Source: Amycolatopsis taiwanensis DSM 45107 | Lineage (GTDB): Bacteria; Actinomycetota; Actinomycetes; Mycobacteriales; Pseudonocardiaceae | Direction of reading: 5' to 3' | DNA: 64,000 nt | NCBI RefSeq assembly: GCF_000519205.1 | Contig: NZ_JAFB01000004.1 | Location: forward strand, 341,269 to 405,268 | Shown here: piece after piece, positions 24,369 to 33,454 of the stretch | How positions within the stretch are numbered: position 1 is the first letter of the stretch | Layout of the letters: every line of letters starts with the position of its first letter | Program-made: the position numbers and the translations under genes | Notes under the pieces: generated by a model | What the model was told of the DNA's origin: nothing | Database searches by the model: none | What the model saw: only the letters and a program-made list of their open reading frames with translations

Positions 24369-26933
24369 GTGGAGCGGCCCATACCAGCGGAGTACCTCGA
24401 CGTCGTCCACGAACAGCGCGATGCGCTGTGGCGGCTGGTGGACCAGGCCCGGGTTGCGGCCAAGGCCGACGACCTGGCGAGCCTGCGGAACACCGCCGAG
24501 GAGATCCGGCTCCGGATCAAGCAGGGCGACGACCAGACGATCGGCAACCTGGAACCGCACCTGGACGACATCGTCGCGGAGCTCGACGAGCTCTACGACG
24601 CCAGCTTCCCGGTCAACCGGCCGGACGACATCGCCGACATCCTGGACGCGCCGTGGCCGTCGGCTCACCGGAAAGCGCTGCTCGCCGCGTTCCTGGGCTG
24701 CGACGTCCGGCACCGGCTGCTGCTGGGCGAGGTGGCGAACCGGGCCATCGACGCCGCCGACGCTCACCTGCTGCGGCTACTGATCTTCACCCCGCTGGGC
24801 ATGCTGCGCAGGGAGACCGTGGCGCAGATTCTGGACACGCTCCACCGGGTCGGCGCCCTGGACGCCGCCGTGGTCGAACGGGCCTTCACCGACGACCTCT
24901 ACCTCGGCCACGCCATCATGGGCCGGTCGCCCGATGCGCCCAGCCCGCCGCTGGCCTGCGCGGACGCCGTGCGGGATCACGTGGACGCGCTGACCTGGCG
25001 GCTCGTCTCCGCACCGGCCCCGGCCGACTGGGCCGACCTGCCCAAGGCGCCGGTTCCGCGCGGCCTGCGGTTCGTTCGGACGGCGCTGACCTGGCCGGGC
25101 GCCGAGGCGGTGGCCTACCACCTCGGCGCGGCGGAACTGACCGGCGAGGAAAGCGCCGCCCTGCTCGACCTGTTGCGGGACCGGCCGGTGGAGGAGCAGC
25201 GCCGGGCGTTCGAATGGCGGCTGCGCGCCGGTGATGCCGACGTGTTGCTGCCGCTGTTCGGCCTCGAGCGCGCCGCGCCGTTGCTACGCCTGATCCGGGC
25301 GATGCCAGACGACACGGTCACTCGCCAGGACCGGGCCGTCCTCCTGGCCGCGATCGAGGAAGCCGGCGCGGACGGCGCCCGGCACCTGCTGAAGCTCGTA
25401 CCGAACGAGCTGGTCTCGGCGGTCATGGGGTGGAACCGCGCCGAGGTTTTGAAGCGGGTCAAGCACAACGCGCTGCAGGGCATCGCCGCGTTCGGGATGC
25501 TGCCCCTCGCGCCGGACGAGACGGTTCTGGACCGCTACCTGGCGTTGCGCGAGTCCGCGAAGAAGGGCGCCAAGCTCGGTCCCAACCGCAGACACAGCCA
25601 CGCCGCCGCGATCTCGGTCGCCCTCGACCATCTGGCGCAGGTGGCCGGAGCCCGGGACGCGAGCCGCCTCGAATGGGACTGCGAAGCGCGCATCGCCACC
25701 GAGAACCCCACCGAGGCGGAGATCGGCGACTACCGGATCGCATTGCGGTTCGACGGCGCCGACCCGGCGGTGACGGTCAGCCGGGCTGGAAAGGCGCTGA
25801 AATCGGTGCCGGCCGCTGTCCGCTCCGACCCCGGCTATCAGGAGCTGCGCAAGCACCAGGAGCGACTGCGTGGCCAGGCTCGACGGATGCGGACCGGGCT
25901 GGTGGAGCGACTGGTCTCCACCTCCGCGACGCTGGCGCCGGACGAGCTGGCCCGCCTCCGGTCGCTGCCCGCCGGTGCGGCGATGCTGCCCACGCTGCTC
26001 TGGCAAGACCAAGCGGGTGTGCTCGACCTGCTCGACCAGGTCGACACCACCGGCCCGGTCACCGCCGTCCACCCCGTCGAACTGCACGAGCGTGGGGTGC
26101 TCGCCCACTGGCAGGCCGAGATCGTGCGGCGTCGCCTTCGTCAGCCGGTCAAGCAGGCGTTCCGGGAGTTGTACGTACTCACTCCGGCGGAACGCGAGGC
26201 GGGCGATAAGTCGCGGCGGTTCGCCGGCCAGACGGTCAACGGCAAGGTGGCGAACCAGTTGCTGGCCGGCCGGGGCTGGTTCACCCACAGCCAGTACGAC
26301 TACCACCAGGCGACCCGCGCCGCCGGCGACGGCCTCATCGCCGCACTGCGCTGCGACTTCCACGGCTACTTCGGGATGGGCGACGTCCTTGTCGGCGAGG
26401 TCTGCTTCCTGGCCGACGCGCACCGTGGCCCAGGCCGCTACGGCGCCCCGGGCGGATCGGGCAACGTCGGCGGCACGCCGGTGCCGCTGGCCGACGTGCC
26501 ACCGGCGGTGTTTTCCGAGGTCATGCGAGATCTGGACCTGGTGGTGTCGGTCGCCGGCACCGACCCGGAGTCGTACCTGTCGCCCGCGCAGGCGGCGAGC
26601 CGGGCGCAGGTGCTCGCGGCGCTCATCTCCGACCTGGGGCTGGCCCGGGTCACCGTCGAGGGGCATTCGGCCGTGGTCCGCGGTACCCGGGCGACCTATC
26701 GAGTGCATCTGACCAGCGGCAGCATCCACGTCGACCCGGGCGGCTACCTTTGCGTGGTACCCGCCTCGTTCGGCGCCAAGGCACACCGGCGGCTGTTCCT
26801 GCCGTTCGCCGACGAGGACCGGATGACGAGCATCATCTTGAGCAAGGTGCTCCTGCTCGCCGAGGACGAGAAGATCAGCGACCCGTCGATCCTGGCTCAG
26901 CTCGATTCCCTTACTGGCAAGGCCGCTACTTGA
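24369..26933 (+). CDS. DUF4132 (MolR-like) protein, 854 residues
   Basis: A long soluble protein with helical repeat-like N-terminal and middle parts. The region near residues 590-640 carries the DUF4132 signature: RRLRQPVKQAFRELYVLTPAE, then SRRFAGQTVNGKVANQLLAGRGW. The DUF4132/MolR family has no settled biochemical role. The GTG start at 24369 follows the ubiquitin-like gene by 5 bases, so both are in one operon. C-terminal residues 780-854 contain LTSGSIHVDPGGYLCVVP and a compact LPFADEDRMTSIILSKVLLLAED, probably a separate terminal domain. Confidence 0.8.
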   Translation: MERPIPAEYLDVVHEQRDALWRLVDQARVAAKADDLASLRNTAEEIRLRIKQGDDQTIGNLEPHLDDIVAELDELYDASFPVNRPDDIADILDAPWPSAHRKALLAAFLGCDVRHRLLLGEVANRAIDAADAHLLRLLIFTPLGMLRRETVAQILDTLHRVGALDAAVVERAFTDDLYLGHAIMGRSPDAPSPPLACADAVRDHVDALTWRLVSAPAPADWADLPKAPVPRGLRFVRTALTWPGAEAVAYHLGAAELTGEESAALLDLLRDRPVEEQRRAFEWRLRAGDADVLLPLFGLERAAPLLRLIRAMPDDTVTRQDRAVLLAAIEEAGADGARHLLKLVPNELVSAVMGWNRAEVLKRVKHNALQGIAAFGMLPLAPDETVLDRYLALRESAKKGAKLGPNRRHSHAAAISVALDHLAQVAGARDASRLEWDCEARIATENPTEAEIGDYRIALRFDGADPAVTVSRAGKALKSVPAAVRSDPGYQELRKHQERLRGQARRMRTGLVERLVSTSATLAPDELARLRSLPAGAAMLPTLLWQDQAGVLDLLDQVDTTGPVTAVHPVELHERGVLAHWQAEIVRRRLRQPVKQAFRELYVLTPAEREAGDKSRRFAGQTVNGKVANQLLAGRGWFTHSQYDYHQATRAAGDGLIAALRCDFHGYFGMGDVLVGEVCFLADAHRGPGRYGAPGGSGNVGGTPVPLADVPPAVFSEVMRDLDLVVSVAGTDPESYLSPAQAASRAQVLAALISDLGLARVTVEGHSAVVRGTRATYRVHLTSGSIHVDPGGYLCVVPASFGAKAHRRLFLPFADEDRMTSIILSKVLLLAEDEKISDPSILAQLDSLTGKAAT

Positions 26934-26995
26934 GGTGAGCTACACGAAGCTTCAGCGAGCTGGGCACCGGTGCGAGCCATGGCAGGATCATCCGG

Positions 26996-27733
26996 GTGAA
27001 GGTGACGGCCCGGGCGGCCCGGAATCTTGTCGGCGCCGGCCTCGTGGGTGGTCTGGTGTGGTCGGTCGTCGTCGAGGCGGCGATGCCGTCCTGGTTCGAT
27101 CCCGGCGATTCCTGCCCGGGCGTCACGACCGTCGAGCAGCACTATTTTCCGCCGAGCGCCAAATGCGTGTACGAGGCCGGCCGCTCTGTCGACTACGTGC
27201 CCTGGGCCAAGACCTTCATCCTGACCGTCGTCATCGTGCTTCTGGCGGTCATGACCGTAACCGGGCTGGTGGTGCTCGGGTGGCGGCTACTGCGGCGTGG
27301 CCAGACAGATCTTGGCGAGCCGAAGCCGAAACGGCCCGCGCTCCACGTGCTGGGTGCCGCGATGCTGGGGGTGGCCACCGTCGCGATCGTTCGGGCCGTC
27401 ATCATCATCGCCTTGCTCATGGGCGGCCCGCCCGGTGGTGCCACGGCCTTTGTCATCGTCGCGCTGGGGGCCATCGGCTCGGCGAGCGCCTTGGACAGAG
27501 CCGTTGGGCCAGGCCGGGGAGGAAGCGCCGGCTCGCGTCGACGTGGGACAGTCCTCGTGGTGACGGCTGCCGCCGCGATGGTCAGCCTGGTAGTCGCCAC
27601 CTGGAGTGAGTACGCACAACACAACACCTTGCTCGGTCCCGGATGGGCGATCGCAGTGAGCGGCGGCGTGTTCGCGGTCCTGGCGGCAGCCCAGTGGATC
27701 CCGACCGGCCGCCGGAGTGTCCGTACCACCTGA
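26996..27733 (+). CDS. Hypothetical membrane protein, 245 residues
   Basis: About five hydrophobic segments, at residues 10-30, 72-95, 116-140, 142-160 and 180-200, with a further one near the end. After the first helix comes a Cys-containing extracytoplasmic loop (DPGDSCPGVTTVEQHYFPPSAKCVY), perhaps disulfide-bonded. The GTG start at 26996 has only a weak ribosome site. I do not recognise a family. It follows the DUF4132 operon on the same strand after 62 bases, so it could be co-transcribed. Confidence 0.6.
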   Translation: MKVTARAARNLVGAGLVGGLVWSVVVEAAMPSWFDPGDSCPGVTTVEQHYFPPSAKCVYEAGRSVDYVPWAKTFILTVVIVLLAVMTVTGLVVLGWRLLRRGQTDLGEPKPKRPALHVLGAAMLGVATVAIVRAVIIIALLMGGPPGGATAFVIVALGAIGSASALDRAVGPGRGGSAGSRRRGTVLVVTAAAAMVSLVVATWSEYAQHNTLLGPGWAIAVSGGVFAVLAAAQWIPTGRRSVRTT

Positions 27734-27846
27734 TCACCAGGTGAGCCTGCGGATGGACACCCACCCGGCAGGCCACCCAACCATAAGCGTGGATCACTTT
27801 GTCCGCACTAGCATCGTGTCGCAGCAAGTGAGGCGGCACAGTCCGG

Positions 27847-28788
27847 ATGGAGAGCATTTCGTTGGTCGACACCAGTACCGATCCGATCCCCAACATTGTC
27901 CTGTTCGTGGCAGGCGCGGCTGAGGAAGAACCGCTTGAAGCGACGGTAGGTGCCAGGGACGCGGACGGTATTAGAAAAGCATGGCAACAGGTCGCGAGCG
28001 AACATGCCATCACAGCCGGGCAGGTGACCCAGATACACAGCATGTGGGAGCCGAGCGTGCCCGACAAGGAGTACGCGGAGCGGACCTTCCCTGGCGTCGA
28101 GCTGACGGCCGCCTTCCCTCGCCCCGCCGAGGACGGCTGGGACGAGGCGTTCGTCCGCGCACAGCAGGTGATGGACGAGGCGAACGAGGCGCGCGGTGAG
28201 GACGTCGACGGCGAGCCGGACGGCGCGCTCATGCCGCTCCTGCGAAGCGCGTCATCACCTGGCAACGAGCAGATCCAGGAGCTCATGCCGCACTTCTTCC
28301 TGATTCCCGACGGCATCTACGCAACGCTCGCCCGGGTCGGGTGGACACCGCACGGCACGATCGGCATGCTCCACCTGCTACACCAGAACATCACGGAGCA
28401 AGCCGAGTTCGAAGCGCAGGTTGCCCAGGCAATGCGGTCGATGTCGAACGGGCTGACGGCAAACTACGGCGCGAACGACGAAGGCGATGAGCTGATCGTG
28501 GTGAGCCGGCGGGACGAACTACCCGCCGCGGGGGCGCTTTGCCTGGACGGCTTCCACGAATGGATCTCGGGAATCCGCGGCTGGCAGGACCTGACGGTCG
28601 CGATCATCTGTCCGGAGCGGCTGCTCATCACGCCGACCGGCACGGCGCAGGCGGAGATGCTGCGCCGGGAGGTGATGGAGGCGGATGACGAACACCTCCA
28701 CAACCATCCGGAGTTGTTGCCGTCGCTGTTGCGAGTCACCTCCGACGGTATGGAACTCGTGGCCGAAGCCGGTTACCCAGCACTATGA
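27847..28788 (+). CDS. Hypothetical protein, 313 residues
   Basis: A soluble acidic protein without recognisable catalytic motif. The N-terminal part (PNIVLFVAGAAEEEP, and AGQVTQIHSMWEPSVPDKEYAERTFP) resembles short uncharacterised actinobacterial proteins; the C-terminal half has GALCLDGFHEWISGIRGWQDLTVAIICPE, with alternating strands and helices. I cannot name a family. ATG 27847 is taken as start; no strong ribosome site is visible. It lies between the hypothetical membrane protein and the convergent ArsR-type regulator. Confidence 0.6.
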   Translation: MESISLVDTSTDPIPNIVLFVAGAAEEEPLEATVGARDADGIRKAWQQVASEHAITAGQVTQIHSMWEPSVPDKEYAERTFPGVELTAAFPRPAEDGWDEAFVRAQQVMDEANEARGEDVDGEPDGALMPLLRSASSPGNEQIQELMPHFFLIPDGIYATLARVGWTPHGTIGMLHLLHQNITEQAEFEAQVAQAMRSMSNGLTANYGANDEGDELIVVSRRDELPAAGALCLDGFHEWISGIRGWQDLTVAIICPERLLITPTGTAQAEMLRREVMEADDEHLHNHPELLPSLLRVTSDGMELVAEAGYPAL

Positions 28789-28947
28789 CCACGAAGCCGC
28801 GCATCTGACCGTGCGCCCGAAGCCGCACCACACTGCGCCGAGTTCCGCATCGGACCCCTCGACCTACAGCCGTGATCACCCAACTCGGGCCGGATTGTTG
28901 CGGGCAAAGACGTTGGTGCCGGCGTGGTGAGGGCCGACGGATGGAGA

Positions 28948-29646
28948 TCAGGTGAGTGACGCGACCTGGTTCAGTCCCAGTTCGCGGAGCGCTTCTCTGC
29001 CGGTGTCGGTCAGGTCGACGGCGCGGGTCGCCTGTCGTCGTTGGATCCAGTCGGTGTCGAGGAACTGTTGGCAGAGGCCGTCCGCAAGGCTGCCTGCGAG
29101 GTGGTCGCGGCGCTCTGTCCAGTCCAGACACGGGCGTATCTGGGGGCGCCGGGATGCTGCGGGGTCCACGCCGAGCGCAGCGAACCAGTCGGCACCCGTT
29201 GGACCGAGGTCCCAGTGTTCGGTGATGATCCCGAGGCGGCGGAGGTCATCGGCGATTGCAACGCCGAGTGCGCCGGCCAGGTGGCGGTAGCAGGTGCGGC
29301 CACGGCGAAGAGCAGCGTCGCGGGTGCTCGCCGTGAGCGTGGCAGCGTGCGCGAGATGCTTGGCTGAGAGCGTACCGAGGGCTTCGGCAGCGTCGGCCAC
29401 CTCTGAAGATGCCAGGCGCAGGTAGCGGTGACGTCCTTGACGCGCCTCTTCGCAGAGCCCACCGTCGACGAGCAGGTGCGCGTGCTCGGTCGCGGTGGCC
29501 TTGGCGATACCGACGTGGCGGGCGAGTTCACCGACGGTCCAGGCGCGCCCGTCCATCATCGCCACGACCATCGCGACCCGGCTCTGATCGCCCAGCAGGC
29601 GTCCCATGGCGGCGATGTCGGGGATGGAGTACGGCAACCTCGACAT
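28948..29646 (-). CDS. ArsR-family regulator with long C-terminal domain
   Basis: A 232-residue protein. Residues 10-80 form an ArsR-type winged helix: GRLLGDQSRVAMVVAMMDGR, ELARHVGIAKATATEHAHLL and CEEARQGRHRYLRLASSEVA. The C-terminal domain, with CYRHLAGALGVAIADDLRRLG, is seen in ArsR proteins that lack classical Cys metal sites. It is divergent from the truncated flavin-reductase gene, with about 56 bases between the starts, so it probably once regulated that gene and itself. The signal is unknown. Confidence 0.85.
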   Translation of the reverse strand: MSRLPYSIPDIAAMGRLLGDQSRVAMVVAMMDGRAWTVGELARHVGIAKATATEHAHLLVDGGLCEEARQGRHRYLRLASSEVADAAEALGTLSAKHLAHAATLTASTRDAALRRGRTCYRHLAGALGVAIADDLRRLGIITEHWDLGPTGADWFAALGVDPAASRRPQIRPCLDWTERRDHLAGSLADGLCQQFLDTDWIQRRQATRAVDLTDTGREALRELGLNQVASLT

Positions 29647-29702
29647 GGGGCCACCCTAACCGCTCGATGGTTCGACTCCGGCCGAACTCAGCCGTGCCCA
29701 CG

Positions 29703-30089
29703 ATGTCGACCATGACTTCCACTCACGTGCCGATCGAGCCCAGGGTCCTCTACGTGGGAACCCCTATCGCCCTGGTGACCACGATGAGCCCCGACGGCAG
29801 TTGCAACATCGGGCCGATGTCATCGGTGTGGGCGCTCGGTCGAACCATGGTCCTTGGCTGGGCGGCCGCCTCGCAGACCCTGGCCAACCTCGAGCGCGAG
29901 CGGCAGTGCGTCATCAACTTTCGGATTGTCGAAACCTACGTGCGCCGCATCCACGCAGACCGCGCAATCCTCCGCGACTCGACCATGCGGGCCAACCACA
30001 TTGACACCGATGCCTGGGCACCTGCGCTCTACGTGTTTCGCGACTATTTCGGCACCGGTCACCGTCTGGGACGCACCCGGCGACGCTGA
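29703..30089 (+). pseudogene. Flavin-reductase-like (FMN-binding split barrel) gene with internal deletion
   Basis: The product would be 128 residues, while the family is about 210. The start is typical: VLYVGTPIALVTTMSPDGSCNIGPMSS with WALGRTMVLGW. At CVINF the sequence jumps to RIVETYVRRIHADRAI and then to the family C-terminus DTDAWAPALYVFRDYFGTG. About 70-80 residues of the barrel are missing, in frame. The fold is unlikely to be complete, so I call it a pseudogene, although a stable short form is possible. It is divergent from the ArsR gene. Confidence 0.6.
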
Positions 30090-30219
30090 ACCACCTCGGT
30101 CATCTCCCGCGCCGCGAAGCCGCCTTGTCAGCTACCCCGGTCCGTTGACGTCAACCGCTACCGCCGCTTAACGGTGACTCGGCACACGTGATCTCAGGGG
30201 AAATCAGGGCCGATCCCGG

Positions 30220-31023
30220 ATGTGGGTGCGGCGTCCGGACGCCAGATTGAACGGTGTGGATCAACAGCGATGGCCGGAACAGTCCCAAAACACTTCACTC
30301 CCGTGCTCCTCACTTGCCGTCCGGCCCACTCGCTGCCCTGATCGGCTCGCCCAGTCGCTGGCCTGGGCCGGGCATGGTGCCTTCATCTTCGCGGCCGTCC
30401 TGATGGCCGCACTGCACCTGGTTCCGCAGTGGGGCGGCGACGCCAACCCGGTGACCGCGATGCTCAGCGAATACGCCTACGCGCCCGGCCGGTGGATGTG
30501 GGCCCTCGCGCTGACCGCGACCAGCGCCGGCTCGGCGGCCGTGGGGATTGCGCTGCACCGCACCGGGTTGCTCACCAGGTGGGCCGCGACCTGGCTGGTC
30601 GTGTGGTGCGTGGCGATCTTCCTGGTCGCGGTGTTCCACAAGGATCCACAGGGCGGCGCCGTCAGCCTGACCGGAAAGCTGCACCTCTACGCCACCGGCA
30701 TCGCCTGCGCCGCCCTGCCGATCGCCGCGCTCGCACTGGCTCGCCGGCACCGCACCCGCCCGCCCTGGCACCGGTTCGCCACCTGGACACGCCGGCTCGC
30801 CGTCACCGCGATCCCGTTCTTCCTGCCCTTCATCGTTCCCTTCGCCCTCAACATGGCACTGGGCGAAGGCAAAATCCCCACTCCGGCAACGGGACTTGTC
30901 GAACGGCTGATGGCCGGGCTCGAACTCGCCCTGCTCGCCGTCCTCGCGGTGTGGGCGCACCGGGCGGCCACCGAGCGGCCGACGGAGGTGCCCGCCGCAC
31001 TGCCGGTCGGCAGCGGCCAGTAG
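30220..31023 (+). CDS. DUF998 integral membrane protein
   Basis: About 267 residues with six predicted helices. It shows the DUF998 pattern PVTAMLSEYAYAPGRWMWALALTA and FHKDPQGGAVSLTGKLHLYATG. The start is uncertain; the ATG at 30220 precedes a hydrophilic lead of about 40 residues before the first helix, and a GTG at 30256 is possible. The sequence around this start, and a piece near its 3' end, recur in a decayed copy at 33181-33310. It is the second DUF998 gene in the window. Function is unknown. Confidence 0.7.
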   Translation: MWVRRPDARLNGVDQQRWPEQSQNTSLPCSSLAVRPTRCPDRLAQSLAWAGHGAFIFAAVLMAALHLVPQWGGDANPVTAMLSEYAYAPGRWMWALALTATSAGSAAVGIALHRTGLLTRWAATWLVVWCVAIFLVAVFHKDPQGGAVSLTGKLHLYATGIACAALPIAALALARRHRTRPPWHRFATWTRRLAVTAIPFFLPFIVPFALNMALGEGKIPTPATGLVERLMAGLELALLAVLAVWAHRAATERPTEVPAALPVGSGQ

Positions 31024-31301
31024 AACCGCACCGGTGGTCTTGGATTCGGTCGGTATTTCCGAGACAAGGCCATATCGGGGTTCGCCCGCAGATCCCGCCC
31101 GGTCTCGGTTATCGAGGCGACCTCGAGGTCCGGCGCGAACAGTGGAATGAGAACCGTGGGATTGGCGTCGACGTGGAGTCGCTCGGTGACAGTCTGTCGT
31201 CACGCTGCCGCTGTTGCCAGGCGACGGGGCTCATTGCCTGTCCCGGAAGTGGGTGCGGGGTCAGCCGATCGGTGGTCGCTCGGGACCATGGCATCCCCGA
31301 C

Positions 31302-31321
31302 AACCTACGGTGCCGTAGGTT
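31302..31321. promoter_or_regulatory. Palindromic operator before the acyl-ACP desaturase gene
   Basis: AACCTACGG (31302-31310), spacer TG, CCGTAGGTT (31313-31321): a perfect 9+9 palindrome 29 bases upstream of the start. A similar CTACGG/CCGTAG palindrome is known upstream of mycobacterial and streptomycete desaturase genes as a TetR-type repressor site, from memory. Confidence 0.7.
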
Positions 31322-31350
31322 TGGTGGTTCAAGCCCACGAGAGGACAAAC

Positions 31351-32280
31351 GTGACGATACCGCTGACCACCCGGCTGCTTCGTGATCTGGAACCCACGGT
31401 CGCGGCGAATCTCAACCGTCACCTCAATGTGGCCAAGGAGTGGATGCCGCACGAGTACGTGCCCTGGAGCCTGGGCCGCGACTTCGGCGATCTCGGAGGG
31501 CAGCGGTGGGAGGCGGACCAGTCGAGCCTCTCACCCATCGCCAGGACCGCCCTGGAGGTCAATCTCCTCACCGAGGACAACCTGCCCAGCTACCACCGCG
31601 AGATCGAACGGGTGTTCGGTCGCGACGGGGCGTGGGGCACCTGGGTGCATCGGTGGACCGCCGAGGAGGGGCGGCACGGTATCTGCATCCGTGACTACCT
31701 GCTCGTGACCAGGGGAGTCGACCCCGACGAACTCGAACGAGCACGCATGCAGACCATGCAGACCGGATTCGACACCGGAGACAAATCCCTGCTCAACGTC
31801 TTCGCCTACGTCTCCTTCCAGGAGTTGGCGACCCGGATCTCGCACCGCAACACCGGCCGCTACACCCAGGACCCGGTCGCCGACAAGCTGCTTGCCCGGG
31901 TGGCCGCGGACGAGAACCTGCACATGCTCTTCTACCGCAACCTCGTGACCGCGGCGCTGGAGATCGAACCCAACCAGACCATCCGCGCCATCGCGGACGA
32001 GGTCATCGGGTTCCAGATGCCGGGAAGCGTGATCCCCGGTTTCGCCCGCAAGGCCGCGCTGATCGCCAAGGCAGGCATCTACGACCTGCGTATCCATCAC
32101 GACGATGTGGTCAGGCCGCTGCTGCGACACTGGGGCGTGTTCGACCTCGAGGGCCTCGATGCCGTGGGCGAGACCGCCCGCGAGGAGCTGGCTGACTTCC
32201 TCACCCGGCTCGACACTCAGGCGAGCCGCTTCGAGCAACGTCGAGCGGATTCCGCGCAACGGCTCACCGTCAAAGCGTGA
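31351..32280 (+). CDS. desA: Acyl-ACP desaturase
   Basis: A 309-residue soluble di-iron fatty acyl-ACP desaturase (stearoyl-ACP delta-9 desaturase type, DesA1/DesA2-like). The two EXXH-type iron motifs are visible: TAEEGRHGICIRDYL (EEGRH) and AADENLHMLFYR (DENLH). It introduces a double bond into an acyl-ACP for membrane lipids. GTG 31351 follows GAGAGGACAAAC; the longer upstream frame has no family similarity. The palindrome at 31302-31321 suggests repression by a fatty-acid-responsive TetR protein. A terminator follows. Confidence 0.9.
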   Translation: MTIPLTTRLLRDLEPTVAANLNRHLNVAKEWMPHEYVPWSLGRDFGDLGGQRWEADQSSLSPIARTALEVNLLTEDNLPSYHREIERVFGRDGAWGTWVHRWTAEEGRHGICIRDYLLVTRGVDPDELERARMQTMQTGFDTGDKSLLNVFAYVSFQELATRISHRNTGRYTQDPVADKLLARVAADENLHMLFYRNLVTAALEIEPNQTIRAIADEVIGFQMPGSVIPGFARKAALIAKAGIYDLRIHHDDVVRPLLRHWGVFDLEGLDAVGETAREELADFLTRLDTQASRFEQRRADSAQRLTVKA

Positions 32281-32335
32281 GCGTTTTCGATCTTGGAGTG
32301 CGCTGGGGCCGGAGTCGTCCCAGCGACTGAACGCA

Positions 32336-32363
32336 CGCGCCCGCCCCACAGGGAGCGGGCGCG
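32336..32363. terminator. Convergent terminator between desaturase and cold-shock genes
   Basis: Perfect 9-bp inverted repeat CGCGCCCGC / GCGGGCGCG with a 10-base loop, between the two convergent stop codons. Confidence 0.7.
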
Positions 32364-32377
32364 GCCGCGTTCAGTCC

Positions 32378-32581
32378 TCAGATAGCGCGCACGTTCTGAG
32401 CCTGCGGGCCCTTCTGGCCCTGTCCGATCTCGAACTCGACCCGCTGGCCTTCATCGAGAGACTTGAAGCCGCTGCCCTGGATCTCCGAGTAGTGGACGAA
32501 GACGTCAGGCCCGCCGCCATCTTGCGCGATAAAGCCGAAGCCCTTCTCGCCGTTGAACCACTTCACACTGCCTTGCGCCAT
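32378..32581 (-). CDS. cspA: Cold-shock protein (CspA family)
   Basis: A 67-residue single cold-shock domain. RNP1 is KGFGFI and RNP2 is VFVHY, both complete. It binds single-stranded RNA or DNA as an RNA chaperone. CAGGGAGATGTCAGC with a short spacer precedes ATG 32581. The region upstream is about 100-150 bases of leader rich in purines, as expected for cold-shock mRNAs. It is the sole gene of its unit, converging on the desaturase gene. Confidence 0.95.
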   Translation of the reverse strand: MAQGSVKWFNGEKGFGFIAQDGGGPDVFVHYSEIQGSGFKSLDEGQRVEFEIGQGQKGPQAQNVRAI

Positions 32582-33180
32582 GCTGACATCTCCCTGCGGC
32601 GCCGTCTTGTCCCCACTGTGAGGCCAGCCGACTACCAGATAACGAAGCTACAAGCATCGCAGCCTTCTCCTCAGTCCGCTGAGGCGGGTGCTGAAACTGG
32701 CCAGTAACGCCGCCGCGAGCCAGCCTCGGAACGGCGGGACAGGAGTCACGGAAGGCTCTCGGACCAAGACAACGGCTGACCGGGCGGCGCGCCGATACCA
32801 GCCCGAACGAGTCGGTCGAGAGCAATTGAGACGGGAGTCGAGACGAACCAACCATCTGTTCGCCCGGCAATATTCGGGCATTTGTGGGAGATCCGGGGAG
32901 TTCGTGTGCGCAGATAGTTTGACGTAGGCGTGGTGTCGCGCGGCGAATAATGACCTGTCGATCTACCACTCGTCGGCGTCCGCACTGTGGCCCGAGGGGC
33001 TGATCCCGGCGGGGAGGCCAACAACACACGCCGACGCCTCCGCCAAGCGCACGAACAAAGCCGACCCGCTCGACGGGTTCCGCACCCTCTTTTCACCAAT
33101 CCAGAAATTGCTCGGCTTTTAGTTCGGCCGGCGTTTCACCAGCGTCAATAAGAGGTTCCCCGCACGGCGGCGAACCGGGA
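32582..33180. other. Gene-poor stretch upstream of the cold-shock gene
   Basis: About 600 bases. The first part is presumably the csp leader and promoter. I see no convincing gene: the frames that stay open have no ribosome site and mirror each other. An AT-rich stretch lies near 32865-32955. I can name nothing in it. Confidence 0.4.
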
Positions 33181-33310
33181 TGATCTCAAGGTAATTCAGG
33201 GTGCGATCCCCGATATGGGTGCGGCAACCGGGCGCGAAGTTCGAACGGCGCGAACCAACGACCGGATTGGTCAAACGGCTGATGGCCGGGCTCGAACTGG
33301 CGCCCGCCGG
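33181..33310 (+). pseudogene. Decayed second copy of the DUF998 gene
   Basis: Positions 33181-33265 align, with about three quarters identity by eye, to 30189-30270, which is the upstream and start region of the DUF998 gene. After a jump, positions 33266-33300 match 30896-30930, near the 3' end of that gene (CGGCTGATGGCCGGGCTCGA is identical). The roughly 600 bases in between are absent. This looks like a duplicated gene reduced by a large internal deletion. Confidence 0.65.
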
Positions 33311-33419
33311 GCAGCCACCGAAGGGCCGGCGGAGACGGGCTCCTCATGGCTTTCGAGTGCGGCCATGACGAAGCGTGGGCGGATGACCTTGCGCAGGCCT
33401 ACGGACCTTCTCACTTCGA

Positions 33420-33452
33420 TTGACAGTCGATAGGAATCTATCGATAATCGAT
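33420..33452 (+). promoter_or_regulatory. Sigma-70-type leaderless promoter with embedded operator
   Basis: -35 TTGACA (33420-33425) and -10 GATAAT (33443-33448) are 17 bp apart. Transcription would start about at the ATG 33455, so the message is leaderless. CGATAG-GAAT-CTATCG (33428-33443) is a perfect inverted repeat in the spacer, and ATCGAT-A-ATCGAT (33440-33452) covers the -10 box. The small HTH protein encoded at 33952 is the obvious candidate to bind here. Confidence 0.75.
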
Positions 33453-33454
33453 GT

